Shown: in pieces, positions 1 to 13,400 of the stretch | How positions within the stretch are numbered: the stretch's first letter is position 1 | Layout: each line of letters opens with the position of its first letter | Assembly (NCBI GenBank): GCA_023101725.1 | Contig: JALJCO010001315.1 | Coordinates: 62,001 to 126,000, forward strand | Length of the DNA stretch: 64,000 bases | Direction: 5' to 3' | DNA from: Atherinomorus stipes | Lineage: Eukaryota; Chordata; Actinopteri; Atheriniformes; Atherinidae | Made by a program: the position numbers and the translations under genes | Notes under the pieces: generated by a model | What the model was told of the DNA's origin: nothing | The model's database searches: none | What the model saw: only the letters and a program-made list of their open reading frames with translations

Positions 1-1152
1 ACAGAAAGAATTCAAATTCACAAAGACTGGAAAACACTCTGACTGATATCCCTCTTGAATAAACTTTCATAACGGAGTTCCTTTGCAATACATTGTTTTC
101 GATTGTATTGCCAAATGCAGTGAGTATAGCTCATTTGAACTCAACAGTGTTTCGTTTCCGCATGTGTCTCCAGGTTTTGAATTCTTCCTGAGAAAGCTAC
201 CTCTCTGCCAATGGATTTCTGATTTTCATTCAGCGTTGTACTGTTGACATCGCTTTTCAAACTCCAGGAAAAATAATTACTTCCCTCACAGCATGCGGGC
301 ATTAATATTAATAAGTTACCGAGGTACATTCTGCGTCCCTAACTTCTTGTCATTTAGAATGTGAACCCATGAGATAGTGCTCTAAATATATCCACTGACA
401 GATCCAGCCCAGTAATGAGCTTGAATCAAGTGTCTGTCACAGTATGCCGCCATTACTCCTATGTGACACTTCGAGGCTCTTCAAGGTGATGGATAGGTCA
501 GAGGTGACTAATTTTAGCAATTGTTGCTGTAGGTCAGATTTTCATCATTTTTCAAAGGCACAATCTGGAAGAAAAATCTAACACTAATTTGACCTGGAGT
601 AATGGTCTATGTCTCACTTGACACTGTGGGTGCAAAGACGATGTTCTGTACTGAGACAAAGACAGATTTCTCAGTGAGTTTCTATCATTATTTCAGCTTT
701 AACAAGAGTTTTAGAGTGTATAACTAAAATGAGGTGGTTATATGGAACGTGTGTAAAATAAATTTTAGATGCAATTGGAAACAAACAAACAAGGTGAAAT
801 TACATAAAATCTGTGTCCTGGCCAAATGCCATTATTAGGGACAGTAGAACATTCTATTTGATTTAATTTTTTTCTTTTAGAATTGCCAACAATTTAATTT
901 CTAGCAGCAGGGAACCAATGTTGGGTTGTTATGCTCTCAAAGATAATTTCTACTTCTAAGTACCCCGATTTTTTTCTTAAGAGTTGCCAATGGCTACAAG
1001 GAGTTAATGTACAACAGAGCTGGAATTGTGTCTTTTCTTGTCAGCACATGACAGTGAAGAGCATGACAGAAACCCAATACAATACAAAAGAAATTGCATA
1101 GCCTGACAATATGTTTTATTCCTATGTACTTAATGAGTCTCTCCAATTTCAG
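1..1152 (+). other. Intron upstream of the first visible cdh10 exon (partial)
   Basis: AT-rich sequence with no open frame resembling a signal peptide, prodomain or W2/W4 exon. It ends in the acceptor CTCCAATTTCAG at 1141-1152. The donor side lies outside the window. Confidence 0.8.
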
Positions 1153-1447
1153 CTGCACTCCAACATGGACAAAGGAGATGGCACTGTAAAGTATGTTCTG
1201 ACTGGAGACGGGGCAGGCAGCCTGTTTCTGATCGATGAGAAGTCTGGAGATATCCACGCCACAAAAAGGCTGGACAGAGAGGAAAAGGCTATGTACACAC
1301 TCCATGCTAAGGTTCTGGATAGGAACACTAACGCAGAGCTGGAGCCTGACACTGAATTCAACATAAAGATCCACGACATTAATGATAACGAACCGAAATT
1401 TGCCAAGGAAATCTACTTCGCCAGTGTTCCTGAAATGTCTGAAGTTG
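1153..1447 (+). CDS. cdh10: cdh10 exon: most of EC1 and start of EC2
   Basis: A 295-bp exon, the length typical of this exon in type II cadherins. The acceptor is TTTCAG before [10 protein letters not shown] and the donor is G/GTAAGT. It enters in phase 0 and leaves in phase 1. It carries LDREEK (residues 40-45) and the EC1-EC2 calcium linker DINDNEPKF (75-83). The adhesive N-terminal strand with its two tryptophans is in the preceding exon, outside the window. Confidence 0.96.
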
Positions 1448-4400
1448 GTAAGTTCTGGCTTTTGTTGCATCCTGAAACTGATTTGGTTGGTTTGTTCAAC
1501 AATCAATTAATGTTATCAGTTAATATTAATTTTTATGCTTGCGCCTTCGTGGATATGTGTATATAACACTTTTACCATTTTTTTACAAAGAGGCCAAAAG
1601 ATGCAAAAAACAAACCCAAATTTTCAAAAGAATTACAGTATTTTCTATACTGTTGTTGTTGTTTTTTTTTTTTTTTTTAATCTGTTTTGTTTTACTGTTG
1701 TCTAAAACATTGATGCATTTTTTGGGGGGGGTAGTTTTTCATTTGTGTGTTTTTTTTTTCTTATATTGAAGTGCCGTTGCTTTGTGATATTCAGTTTTTC
1801 TTATTTTCTATCAGATTTTTTTCAGTTTTTCTCATTTTTAAACATTGTGTTATATTTTCTTAATGTTTCCCCACCCCAAAGGTATGATTACGGAAATATT
1901 GTGACTGTTTTCTAAAACAACAAACTTGCAAATTTACCTTGGAAATGTTAATATTGTATTTTGCATATATTTATGAAACAAACTTACCTCCTTGCCCTTT
2001 TGTCCAATAATGTTGAGGTTTGGCTCTAACTGTTGCCAATATGAGTCTTTATCATGGTCAAATTTATCATTTGCAAACAGTTGCATTTTTTTCTATTTGT
2101 CTGATTAAGTTTGTTTTACAGTTTTCATCTCGTTGAATTCAATTTTAGAGTAATTTCCAAGAGTACCTAACTGCAGTTACAATGACCGACAAAGGCGCCA
2201 CCATATATCCAATCCATACAGGAAGTATCTATCTGCGGCTTACAAACAGATGCGCATGGTGTAGTTGGCTGGTTAGGGTTAGGGTTAGAGTTTAAGTTAC
2301 ATGAAGAACAAACTTCCGATTGGGACTTCCGGCGTAGATTGGATATATGGCGACGTATCGTGACTGCAGATGGGTCCCTCTTGTAATTTCAGCCAATTTC
2401 ATGATGAAAACATGTAAATCTGTGAAATTTAATGCATTTCCAAATATATTCAGTTATTTATATACTTACATACAGTCGAAAGTAGCAAAATACTATGTTA
2501 AATCTTTAATAAAACAAACAAACAAAACAACAACCACAAAGAAAGTGTGCCACTGTGACTGAAAGCAGACTGGCCTCACGTATCTCTTGCTTTCAGTGGT
2601 TCAAATTTGTTTTTATACCCTGATTGGTATTTGTTTGGTCAGGCTCATTGGTCATTCATAACAAGTATTGCCATTTGCCATTTTTAATAGGCAGTAGAAA
2701 TATTGAAAGCTTAGATTGTCAGACTTTCCAATTAAGTATTTGCTTCATTGCACTTCATTCAATTCAAGTCATATAAATAAATCGGTAGGCATGAATATAA
2801 ACAAAGCCTATGAAAATAATGCATGCAAGCTAAAATCAATCCTCAATTATGCAACCACAAATTAATACACGGGAGCAATCAAGGGTAAATCAAAACCCAA
2901 TTGCCTATATGACAAATAATGCTCAATTTGGAATTCATAATACGGTGTCCTTAGATTTCCCAGCTGCACAGACTTGGTAAGAGGTGGGTCAGGTCATGGC
3001 TACTCATCTCTGGACTAATAAACTGCCTCACATGTTCAAACTGAACACATTGCTTTATCAAGCCATCCAGCCATGAAAAATCAGCTTCACCCCCTTTATA
3101 CTATCAGTGCTGGGACTAAGTGGGACAGATGTTCAAGGGTTCATTAGTATGCACGGAGCCAGTCAGACCCAAACAGGACACGGCAGAGGTCTCCTGAATG
3201 CCAAGGACAGTATTTCCAATGTGGCATTACTGAAACGCTTGGGTGGATAAAGCTGGGCTTAATATGGAAGTTATTTCAATGACAGGATATCTGAGAGGAA
3301 CTGAGCTCTTTCTGAGCTCAGATGTTCATTAATTTTACTTTTTCAGACACAAATGACACATCTTCAAGCACTTATCACTAGAGGGCATCTTTATTATGCA
3401 TAGCGGCATTATGTGCAATGCATGTGTGTTGGTGTCTATGAAAGGTGAGGCTGTTTTATACGGGGGATCAAACATTTTCCAAAAAGAGACTGCTGGTTCA
3501 AAGTTGTGAACAAAAAAACAGAAAGCCGGAATCTGTGTCTAATGCAGCAATGATCAAGAGTCTGAAAATGTTAAAATGTCAACAAATAATAATTAAAAAA
3601 ATCTTCAATGCTGGTTTTTACTTTGGTAGAAGTCTAAAATTCTGTATTCTTCCTGTTTAAGATTCAAAGTCTAACCTTTGGGAATGAACAAAGACTATTA
3701 CATGCATTAACATTACTGTGTGGCAATGACAGATGATGTGACAGACCAACCACAGCCCAGTGACACATTATCAAAAGAGAAAGAGAAAAAAAAAAAAAAA
3801 AAACTGAGGGAAAAAAAAGAAAACAAAAAACACACACAGTTTAGACAGAGCATTAACTGTCACTGAATAGCTAGAACAAATCGACCCACAGACTGCAAGT
3901 GTACCATTTTCCTTTCATATCTCACCCTTATGATAGAGCTACCTCGGCACATTTGCCTTTTTTTTAGGCCTGCTAATTTGATTTACTTTAGCAGCCTCAG
4001 GTTTCACATGAAAGTTAGAGATTAGTCACTGGCTACCGGTTAAAAACATGAGTAACATCAGGGCAACGCTGGTTTTAAAAGCTGCCTGTTTGAGCTACTG
4101 CATGGCTGAAAACTGCTCTTAGGCTTGCAGCCAACCCATGCAAAATGAAAGTAAACAAAAATATGTTGACTCAGTGTCTTGATCTTGCCTTGGACTCGGT
4201 ATCACAGTCAATTAAATTTGACTTTGCATGTTTTTCTTTCGCAGGTACGTCTGTTGTCACAGTAACTGCCACTGATGCTGATGATCAAACGTATGGAAAC
4301 AGTGCCAAGCTTGTTTATAGCATTCTACAGGGACAACCTTATTTCTCTGTGGATTCTGAAAATGGTAAGCCAAACTCAGCAGGATCCCTCAGATGGAGTC

Positions 4401-7400
4401 TTTATTGTTATGCAAACAGATCTTTTGAAATGAAAACTATATGAAATCATCAGATTTTCAGCGCTTTTCATCCTGATTAACTCAGCGTGGTTTCATTGAA
4501 AGAACATATCAATAGACGGTTTCTTGCTTGCAAACATTACACCAGAGAGGAGACAAAACTGCAGGTCAGAGGTCCAATCGGCTAATAAACCACTTTAATA
4601 AGCATGTATTGTCAGTGTTATCAAATTCCTCAAAGACATAACTTGATTTTAAAACATAATTACACCATTGATAATATGACAGACTTTTGAACATTATGAT
4701 TCAACCTGACAATATATCTGAATAATTCTCCATTTTTTTTCTTGTTTTTAAATATGTGATATTAGCAACTACATACATTTACCAGGCTCAAAAAGTAAAT
4801 ATATTCTAAATGATAGATTATTTGCAATCTGTTGTTTCGAACTAAAGTTGCAGCCAAATTATTCTGCAACAGCTGAAACTACTTAAGTGTTTGGTTGGAC
4901 TGTATTAAATAGCCTGTATTATTATCAGTATTGTTTAGTCATGTAAACATGCAATCAAACAGGCTGAGAAATGATGAGTTTCTGAGCTTATTCTTGACAA
5001 CAAATGGCTAGACATATCTGATTATGCACATCCTCTAATTAAGCCCTAGGTTTTCACAGAAAAAGAGTAGATATTCTCTGTGATGTTACAAAAGATAAAA
5101 TCTTATCTGACACAGGATCAGTTTTGCATTTCAAGACAGAAAGTGAGCCCTGCAGAGACTGATGCCTTTGAGATTCATGAGACCCAATCTGAAATTGACA
5201 AAAATTATCCACCTAATATTGTCAAGTGGTACATTTTACCACTTTGTCACCTCTTCCAAAAACAAGGGGTAATCCTGCCTGCCCCGTATTCACATGCATA
5301 CCTGATGATATTACCCAGAAACCCATCTAGGAAATGTGTTTAATGTATAAAATCCTTGTTAACATCCTAGGTTAAGGAAGAGTTCATCTTTTAAATTTGT
5401 CTATGAGGGTTGTTATCCTAAAATATGTATTGAAATAATAATAATGATAGTCCAATCTGCACTCATTAAAATGCTGTTACAGGCAGCAATTTCCAGTTAT
5501 TTGTCTATAACTCACAAAAGCTGAAGACAACTTATTTAATTTCAAACCTATTGGTAACTACTTTTAGATACAAATCATGTATAGCTATCTGATATTTTAG
5601 GTAATGGGTTCATTTGCAGTCTTACCAAGAGGAATAACTGAAAGGGCGATCAATGCCAATTCCATTTGTAAGCATTCACTACTGAGATATTTTCCATTTA
5701 TCTCAAAATTATTATCCAGGAGCTACAAACTGTAGCAAAATTCCAATATGTGATTTAAAAGAAAAGAAATAACCATTATACAGCTATAAAATCTTATAAG
5801 GCTTAACATCTAGAAACAACAAGCTTCACTTGAAAAGCCAACAGAACTACAACACAGTATAAAAGTGTAGCAGTCGTCAGTCTGGAGCAACATTGACCAT
5901 CGTCTAATCAACAATTACACTGGAAAAAAAATAAAAACCCCATGTCAAATAATAGAGTTATGTTAACATTTGGGTTACACAACATATAGAGAATTTCAAA
6001 TTTTATTTTCAGTAGTTACTAATCTTCATATCGGCGTTGATAACATTGTGGTATGGCCATTTGTATCAGATTGACAGTCCTTTGAACATGAAAGGGGTTA
6101 ATGAATTTGATTGTTCATATCTTTGTGTCCGCCAGCTACAGCATGTCTCTGGTTATGGACAGTCTGAGGTGCGATGTGTCTGTTGTGCAGACCAATGGCC
6201 TCATCAGCTGTGCATGTCGGTGGTCTTAGACGATCCCACAGATGGACGAACCAGATGTGGCGATCTTGTGCTAGTGGTCACATGTGGCTGTTGGGTATGA
6301 GGTTGATTTTAGGTAGTGCCAGTCTATCGGAAACAAACTCAAAAGGTCTATGGGCCTACAATGGACCTGCGCAGCTACTGCCCTGGTGGACATCCCTGCA
6401 TCCAACATTCCAATGGCACGTTCTTGCACACTTGTGACATCTGAGGTATTATGACTTGTGACAAAATTTGACATTCTGGGGTGGCCTTTTGTTGTACCCA
6501 GTCAAAGGATTGTCCCACTGCTCATTTTGTCTAATCACCCACTGGACATGCCCCACCCATGCACATGACTAAAAAGCAACTCACAGGATAAATGCTCACT
6601 GACAGCGAGTTGAATAAAAAAATATACACAAAAATTATACACAAATCAAGAGAAATATCACTTCTGTACAATAAAACGTCAGCAAATGCTCATTTACAGT
6701 TGTTAACTCCACATGGCAACAATATTATGCATGGGAGTTTATGTTTTTGTTAAGTGCAGATTTCCTTTTGAAATGTAACTGACAAACTTCATGAGAGGGT
6801 ATAAAGGTAATAGGACACAAGGTTGTGCATGCAGTAACAACTGATCCTAATCTCACCTCATTTCGGGAAACATTGAATGAATACCACAAAATAAAGTTTC
6901 TTTTTCTTTTTTCTTAACTAGTTAAAACTGTGCAATTGTGACTTTTCTTTCAGGCACCATTAAGACAGCCCTCCCAGGCATGGACAGAGAAGTCAAAGAA
7001 AACTACCAGGTTGTGATCCAGGCTAAAGACATGGCTGGGCAGATGGGAGGGCTCTCAGGGACCACAACAGTCAGCATCACCCTTTCTGATGTCAACGACA
7101 GCCCGCCACGCTTCGCCAACCGTACGGAACCCTTCCTCATCATAACCGTATTGGTTTTTAATAGCCTTTTAAGAGACTGAAGAGCCTTCGTCACCGCTCT
7201 CTGAAAGACAAATCCCTCACACGTACTGATTATATAAAACTCACTGGCAGGCAAGTCTTAATTAATTTGCTTCATTCACTGTCATGCTTAGATTCCTTTC
7301 GGGTGACTGCTGTGGAGTCAACAGAGATTGGAGGCGCCATTGGCCGCATTAAGGCTGACGATCCAGATGTGGGCCGCAATGCTGAGATGGAGTACAGCAT

Positions 7401-10400
7401 AGTTGGTGGTCATGACACATTCAATATCACCACTGACCAAACCACACAAGAGGGAGTCATCATAATTAAAAAAGTATGACAAGTGTTTCTTTTTTTTAAT
7501 GTGCTTTACAACCTTATTTCATGTGCTTTTCAGCATTAAAACACCACTTAGATATATTCATGTATTTAGTAGATGACTGAAATGAATGTGCAGAAATAAT
7601 AATTAACAACTCTTGTGTCTTTAAGAGCTTTTCAACAACATAAATCATTTCCTGTAAGAAGTGGAATATTGGTGTTCCTACATCTGTGTCATTTACTGAC
7701 TTAAAATCAAGGCCAAATGCATTGCATACTTTAATTCAAACCAAACTCCTGCTGCCCTTTGATCTTCTACACATAAGTAAAATCTCTACCCCAACTGTAA
7801 TATAAAAGGACATTACACAGAAAAGCAAAGTTTTAGATCAGGAAATGCCCCCTAAAAACATTCATTCTTGTAAGAAAGATATGGCAGAATCTATTTTTGA
7901 ACTGCAGTGTAAAATCAGATACCATAAGCCTGTAAAATGAATAATATAAAAAAAGAGTCTTTTGCAAGGGACTCTTTTTAGTTTTCCCCTTGGATCTTCA
8001 AGATCAATATTTCTGGATTTGTAGCTGAGAATTTAGAGAATGACTTAGATAAAGGCAGACAAATGAAATGCATATCAAAATCGTGGAGGTGTGCTGTTAT
8101 TATGGAAAAGCCTACAGCTTTCCCTCTGATGCTCTTTCATCTTTAGGAGCTGGATTATGAAAGTAAGAGAGACTACGAGTTCAGAGTGGAGGTGAGAAAC
8201 ACCTACCTGGATGCAAGGTTCATCCATGGCTTGCAATTCAAGGACTACGCCACAGTCAAGGTGACGGTGGAGGATGTGGATGAGCCCCCCATTTTCTCCA
8301 GGAACCCTTACGTCATTGAGGTGCACGAGGACACGGCTGCTGGCAGCTTCATCAGTGTGGTGTCTGCCAGGGACCCCGATGCTGACAACAAGCCCGTCAA
8401 GTATGTCATAAAAGACAAAGAGATGTCTTTGGACCTTTAACTGAGCTAGTCCTACCTTTTCAGGTTCTTTTCCATTTCCTTCAGAACTAATTACTATAAA
8501 GTAAACTTCCAAATAAGTCAATAGCCTTTAAAAGCCAAGATTTCCTCAAGAACAATGTGGGTGTTATGCTTTATTCTAGTAATGCGATTGTTTAAGAACT
8601 CATTGTCCCAGCTTTAATGAACTCGGATAAATCAATACAAATACAAGTAAGCTATGGTAGATATACAAAGTCTCCTCTTATCAGTTTTGTAGAGTGATGA
8701 TGAAAATGTGCCCACCCAGTTTAATCTAATCCATCAGCCGAGCCACGTGTCAGTGTGAAAGAGGAAAGAAAAGATATTATTCATGAATCCCTGCTGGTGA
8801 TTTCCCAGTGGAAGATGGCGGTGGTCCTGTGAAGTGAATACAGACAGTGTTTATTTCCCAGAATTATGTAAGCCCTCTGTGGCTCTGCACAAAGTCAAAG
8901 AGTCTAATTTGCTGTATCGATTCACACAGCTCAGAGCCCCCATTCCACACATATGGCGCCTGCCTGTCCCTGACACGGAGAGATGCCACTCTCGGCCCAT
9001 GCCACATGGCGTGTTGTGTTGCATATTCAGATTTCAGCTAAACGTGAGAGGTGACTATGATAAATGAGTCGGCTCGAGTAAAGAAGCACCATCTTTTGAC
9101 AAAGGAGAGCAGGGGATACATTTACTTTCAAAAACGATGACAGATGTACTGTTTGTTTGCCCCCCCCCCCCCTGTTCAGATACTGTAGAAACAAAATTTC
9201 CGTTTTTGTTCTTATGTGCTATTACATTCTTGGCAGCAGCAAGCAGTGGCACCTAATGTGCCCTGCAATGAGTCTTATTAATGTATTGGCTTAACGTCAA
9301 CTTGCATTGTTCCTGCAGATACTCCATTGATCGACACACAGATCTTGAGAGGCTGTTTAATATCGATTCTGTGAACGGGACAATCACAACATTGAAAGCT
9401 CTGGACAGAGAAATGTCCAAATGGCACAATATCTCCGTAGTGGCCACCGAAATAAGTAAGTGAAGTTAATGTTTTGTCTTTAGCAATGCATGACCAGAGC
9501 AGATTCTTTTGCATTCCATAATAACTGTATATATTAATTTGTTTTAGATAATCCTCGTCAGACGACTCGAGTGCCTGTTTTCATCAAGGTGTTGGATGTC
9601 AATGACAACGCGCCTGAGTTTGCTATGTCCTACGACACATTTGTCTGCGAGAACGTCAAAGCAGGACAGGTACATGAAAGTCATGTGCAAAACATGTCAA
9701 AAGGATTTCGTTACACAAGCAATTATGTAAACACAAGGTCAGACTTGGGAAAAAATCCTCTAACTCCATCACAAATTTATTAAACTAATGACTGGGGCTG
9801 TCATGTATTATCATTCTGAATTATGAAGACAATGGAGATCATGCCAGTGTGATTGTGGTTTTTACAGCCACATTATGTCCACAGATATTCATATAGCAAT
9901 CTAATTATTCATATAACTGCACAGTGATGTTATATAGATTAAATGTTTCAATGCAAAGTTATGACAATACACACTGTGCACAGTGTATAATGATCTTAAA
10001 TCTTCGTGAGATCTATAAAATGCCTTATGCAATTTCATAAAAGCCTCAGTTATCCTATTAGTCTGATTAATAGTGGATCAGTTCTGTTTTACAACACATA
10101 TTCCAGTGAAACAAAAGGAGTTACAAGGATTTGATGCTTCATAGTTGCCTAATCCTCAAAATTTGTTGTGTTTTTTGCAGCTAATACAGACCATAAGTGC
10201 TGTTGATACAGACGAACCCCGTGTTGGACACAACTTTGTCTTTAGTATAAGTGCCACCAACCCTAATTTCACCATTGTTGAAAAGGGAGGTAAGATCTAA
10301 TTTATGAATGGCAGCCAAAATGTTATTAGAAGTGTTATTAATTAAAAGCCTTATCAAACTAACATTCATTGATTTGTACAAAAATGAGATAGGGAAATAG

Positions 10401-13400
10401 ACTGCATTATCATGATATTTTTTTGTCTTGTTTTGTTTGGTTGCTACACTTTAATGGCATCAAGTTCAGTTCAGTTGGATTTTGGTTCATTCTTATAGCT
10501 CCAATATACAAAGAAAACCATCTCAGGCTCTAACAGAGAAAGTAAACAAGATATGAAAGTCCAAATAGATGCAATCCAGTTTAATCTAATTACAGTCCAA
10601 TTCAAAAGTTGCCTGCTAAGTGTTTGTTACTTTGCATTAGAGCCATTCAGGCAGTTGTTCACATTGGACTGCATTGTGCTCCAGAACAAAGAATGATATC
10701 ACTTTCAAAAACATGAAGACTAACACTACTTCAGCAATAAAAGGTTGGATGAATCATTGGATCTATAATAGTCCCTTTTTATGTGTCTGAAGGTACTTGA
10801 CTATGCAGAAAACTCATTTTAGCAGTAGTTCCACATAAACCACTACATTACTGTATCTTTACTGCTGCAGTTAACAGTCATGATTGAGACTAAAAGGTGC
10901 AGTTGGTATGGACGTAGACATATTAGTTCTAAACTGTCAACATCTTAACAATTTTTTGTGTGTTTGTTTTCTAAATGCCATTAACAATTGACAATTACAG
11001 TTTTTAGCCACGAGTTAGACTGGTGTATATCTGTGCATGGTCCATAAAGGTTATTACAAGCCATCTGTCACATCAGAGAGAAAAGAGAAAATGAAGATTA
11101 CAATCCTATCAGACCATTTAACCAACTGAATCGTTTCATTATTGACAAGATTTGCCCATCTACATCTCTCTGCAGATAACACTGCCAATATCCTGACAAG
11201 GAGGGGAGGGTTCAGCCGGCGTGAGATGAGCATGTACTTCCTGCCGGTAGTGATCTCGGACAATGACTACCCCATTCAGAGCAGCACCAGCACACTGATT
11301 GTGCGTGTATGTGCTTGTGACAGCCGTGGAAACATGCAGTCATGTAGCCCAGAGGTGTTGCCCTTCTCAGATGGCCTCACCACCGGAGCTCTGGTGGCCA
11401 TACTGCTCTGTGTCATCATTCTTCTCAGTAAGTCCAACCCTGTACTACTGTATGTGAATGCATCTGACCGTGTATACATAAACCCTGCAGTCATTTCTAA
11501 GATGTCTTATAGTAAAGCCATGGAAGAAACTGCAGCTTACAATGAGGTCTGAGTTCATTTGTAGCTTCCAGCCTCAGCTCTTTAGATGCATTTCCACGGA
11601 ATGGTCTTTTCCTAAGCAACTGAGAGTTTGAGGGTTGATTCCCTGACCCCATTCACACAAGTAACAAGGTGCTAAGTAAAGTACCCATGACTTTGTTTCC
11701 CAGGGAGGTAGTACTAATTGAGGAAATAATTACTTTGGGATGGGACCTGAAACACTGAAGTTTTGGATCTTATCTATGCTTTTCTTTGTCACCTATGTCA
11801 TGTTTTCTTCCCATAATATCTCACAAAATGAATCAGTGTGATCAGAACCCCTGTTCTTTGTTAAGTAGCTGGTCAGCTCTATAAGATTACTGTACATACT
11901 GTGATCACCACTGGCAAGATTCTTCAAAAATAAGTTAAATTACTTTCAGGTTCTGGACTAATGGCTTAGCAATTCACACGGCTATGTCAGGAAAATTCAA
12001 GTCAGGCATCATCCTTTCCTTTTTCTTTTTCCTTTTTATTTAACTTGCCACCCATTGGGATGTAAGACCCCACATCAAGCATGTTAGTCATTAACAAACC
12101 TTTGGAGGAACACATTCGAGTTGGCTAATGACCAGTTTGGTAGTCATGGAAGCACAGATTTTGTAAACAAGGAAAAGCTTGGGGATATTGTTTTGTTTGC
12201 AGCTTTTGTTAAAATTAACAAACATGCCATTTAATCCAACCCTGATTTACCTGCCGTTTTGTCCAAAAACATAAAAGAATAACACAAAGAAAAAAAAAAA
12301 CAAATGCATGGTGTAAGTAGGTTGCTAGGATAATGGTTGTGATTGGATAATTGCTTTTTGGGCATGTGTCTGCAAGTGGTCAGTTCTTTGAAATTAATAG
12401 AGATGTTGCAACATTCCAAGACATCTTTTTTTTTCACAAATGGTCCTATCAGTCGCAAACTCTAACACCCATCTTAAGTTATGTCTCCTTTTATGACTGA
12501 AGAAGTCATATTTGTGATCAGACTACCCTTTTCTTTGTTTATTTAACATAAATAATGAAAATTTGGGCTGGGTTATGAGCCAATCTCCCCAACAACAACA
12601 GCAATAACAATTGTGATCATAATAATACTGTAGGGTACAAACACACAAGGACTGGAGTAATTCTGTCTTCACTTTTATTTTCATATGCATCACACTACAG
12701 CCAATACAGGGAATAAAAAGTCAATAACATGGACCACAGTGACGCGGTTTGCATGCTGCTGAGTCCCCACATAGAGTGAAACAGAGGGAAAAATGGTACA
12801 TCTCTGCTATTACAAAGTCTATCACCAGAAACAGTACATCGATTAATAGCATGGACTCCCATCTCACTGCAGTCAATAAAATGTTTCTATAAAGATATCT
12901 TTCTGCCAGTTGTCTCCCCTTTGGCTTGCAGCAGTTTAGTATCTCAATGTAGAATCACAATCATTAACAGAACATTCAGCATTTGGATCCCAAAAGATGT
13001 ACAGTTTCATAGTACTGATAATCAGATCACAAATAGTGACTATTAGTCAATTAATGATGAAAAGCTTTTTTGATGAAGAAACTAGCTGCAGCATGACGTG
13101 TCCAATGAAAACATGTCTAGCAAAAACATGCATTTGCTACAAATGGTCCATTTAATAACCAGCAAATATAAATCAGTTTAGATGAGCTGTCATCCATTTT
13201 CATTGTTAAATTTTATTCACTTGTTTATTTGGGGGTTTGTTGTTTCACTCTCTGGAAACAGTAACTGGATGTCTGTTGGCTGGGTCTGCTCTGTCTTTTA
13301 CTAAGAACAAGACCTTAAAGAGAATTTTAACAAATATAGCCACCCTTAAAAGTTACATATTTTCATTGTGGGTTTGAGTAAATGCTATAGTGATGTATCA

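Larger units (their letters stand above)
1448..4244 (+). other. cdh10 intron
   Basis: A 2.8-kb GT-AG intron, GTAAGT to TTTCGCAG. It holds a poly-T tract (about 1661-1678), a MITE (2158-2383) and a poly-A run (about 3787-3803). No other structure was recognised. Confidence 0.85.

Noticed and set aside
1149..1406. Antisense open frame over the first cadherin exon
   Set aside because: Mirror of a strongly conserved coding exon; no domain and no independent signals.
994..1506. 170-codon antisense frame across exon and intron
   Set aside because: Crosses verified splice sites of the + strand gene and has no recognisable content.
2270..2290. Interstitial telomeric repeat
   Set aside because: Only about three imperfect TTAGGG units, located inside a bounded MITE.
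8075..8521. 148-codon antisense frame over the 254-bp cadherin exon
   Set aside because: Shadow of the real exon; its extra length in the introns shows no protein features.
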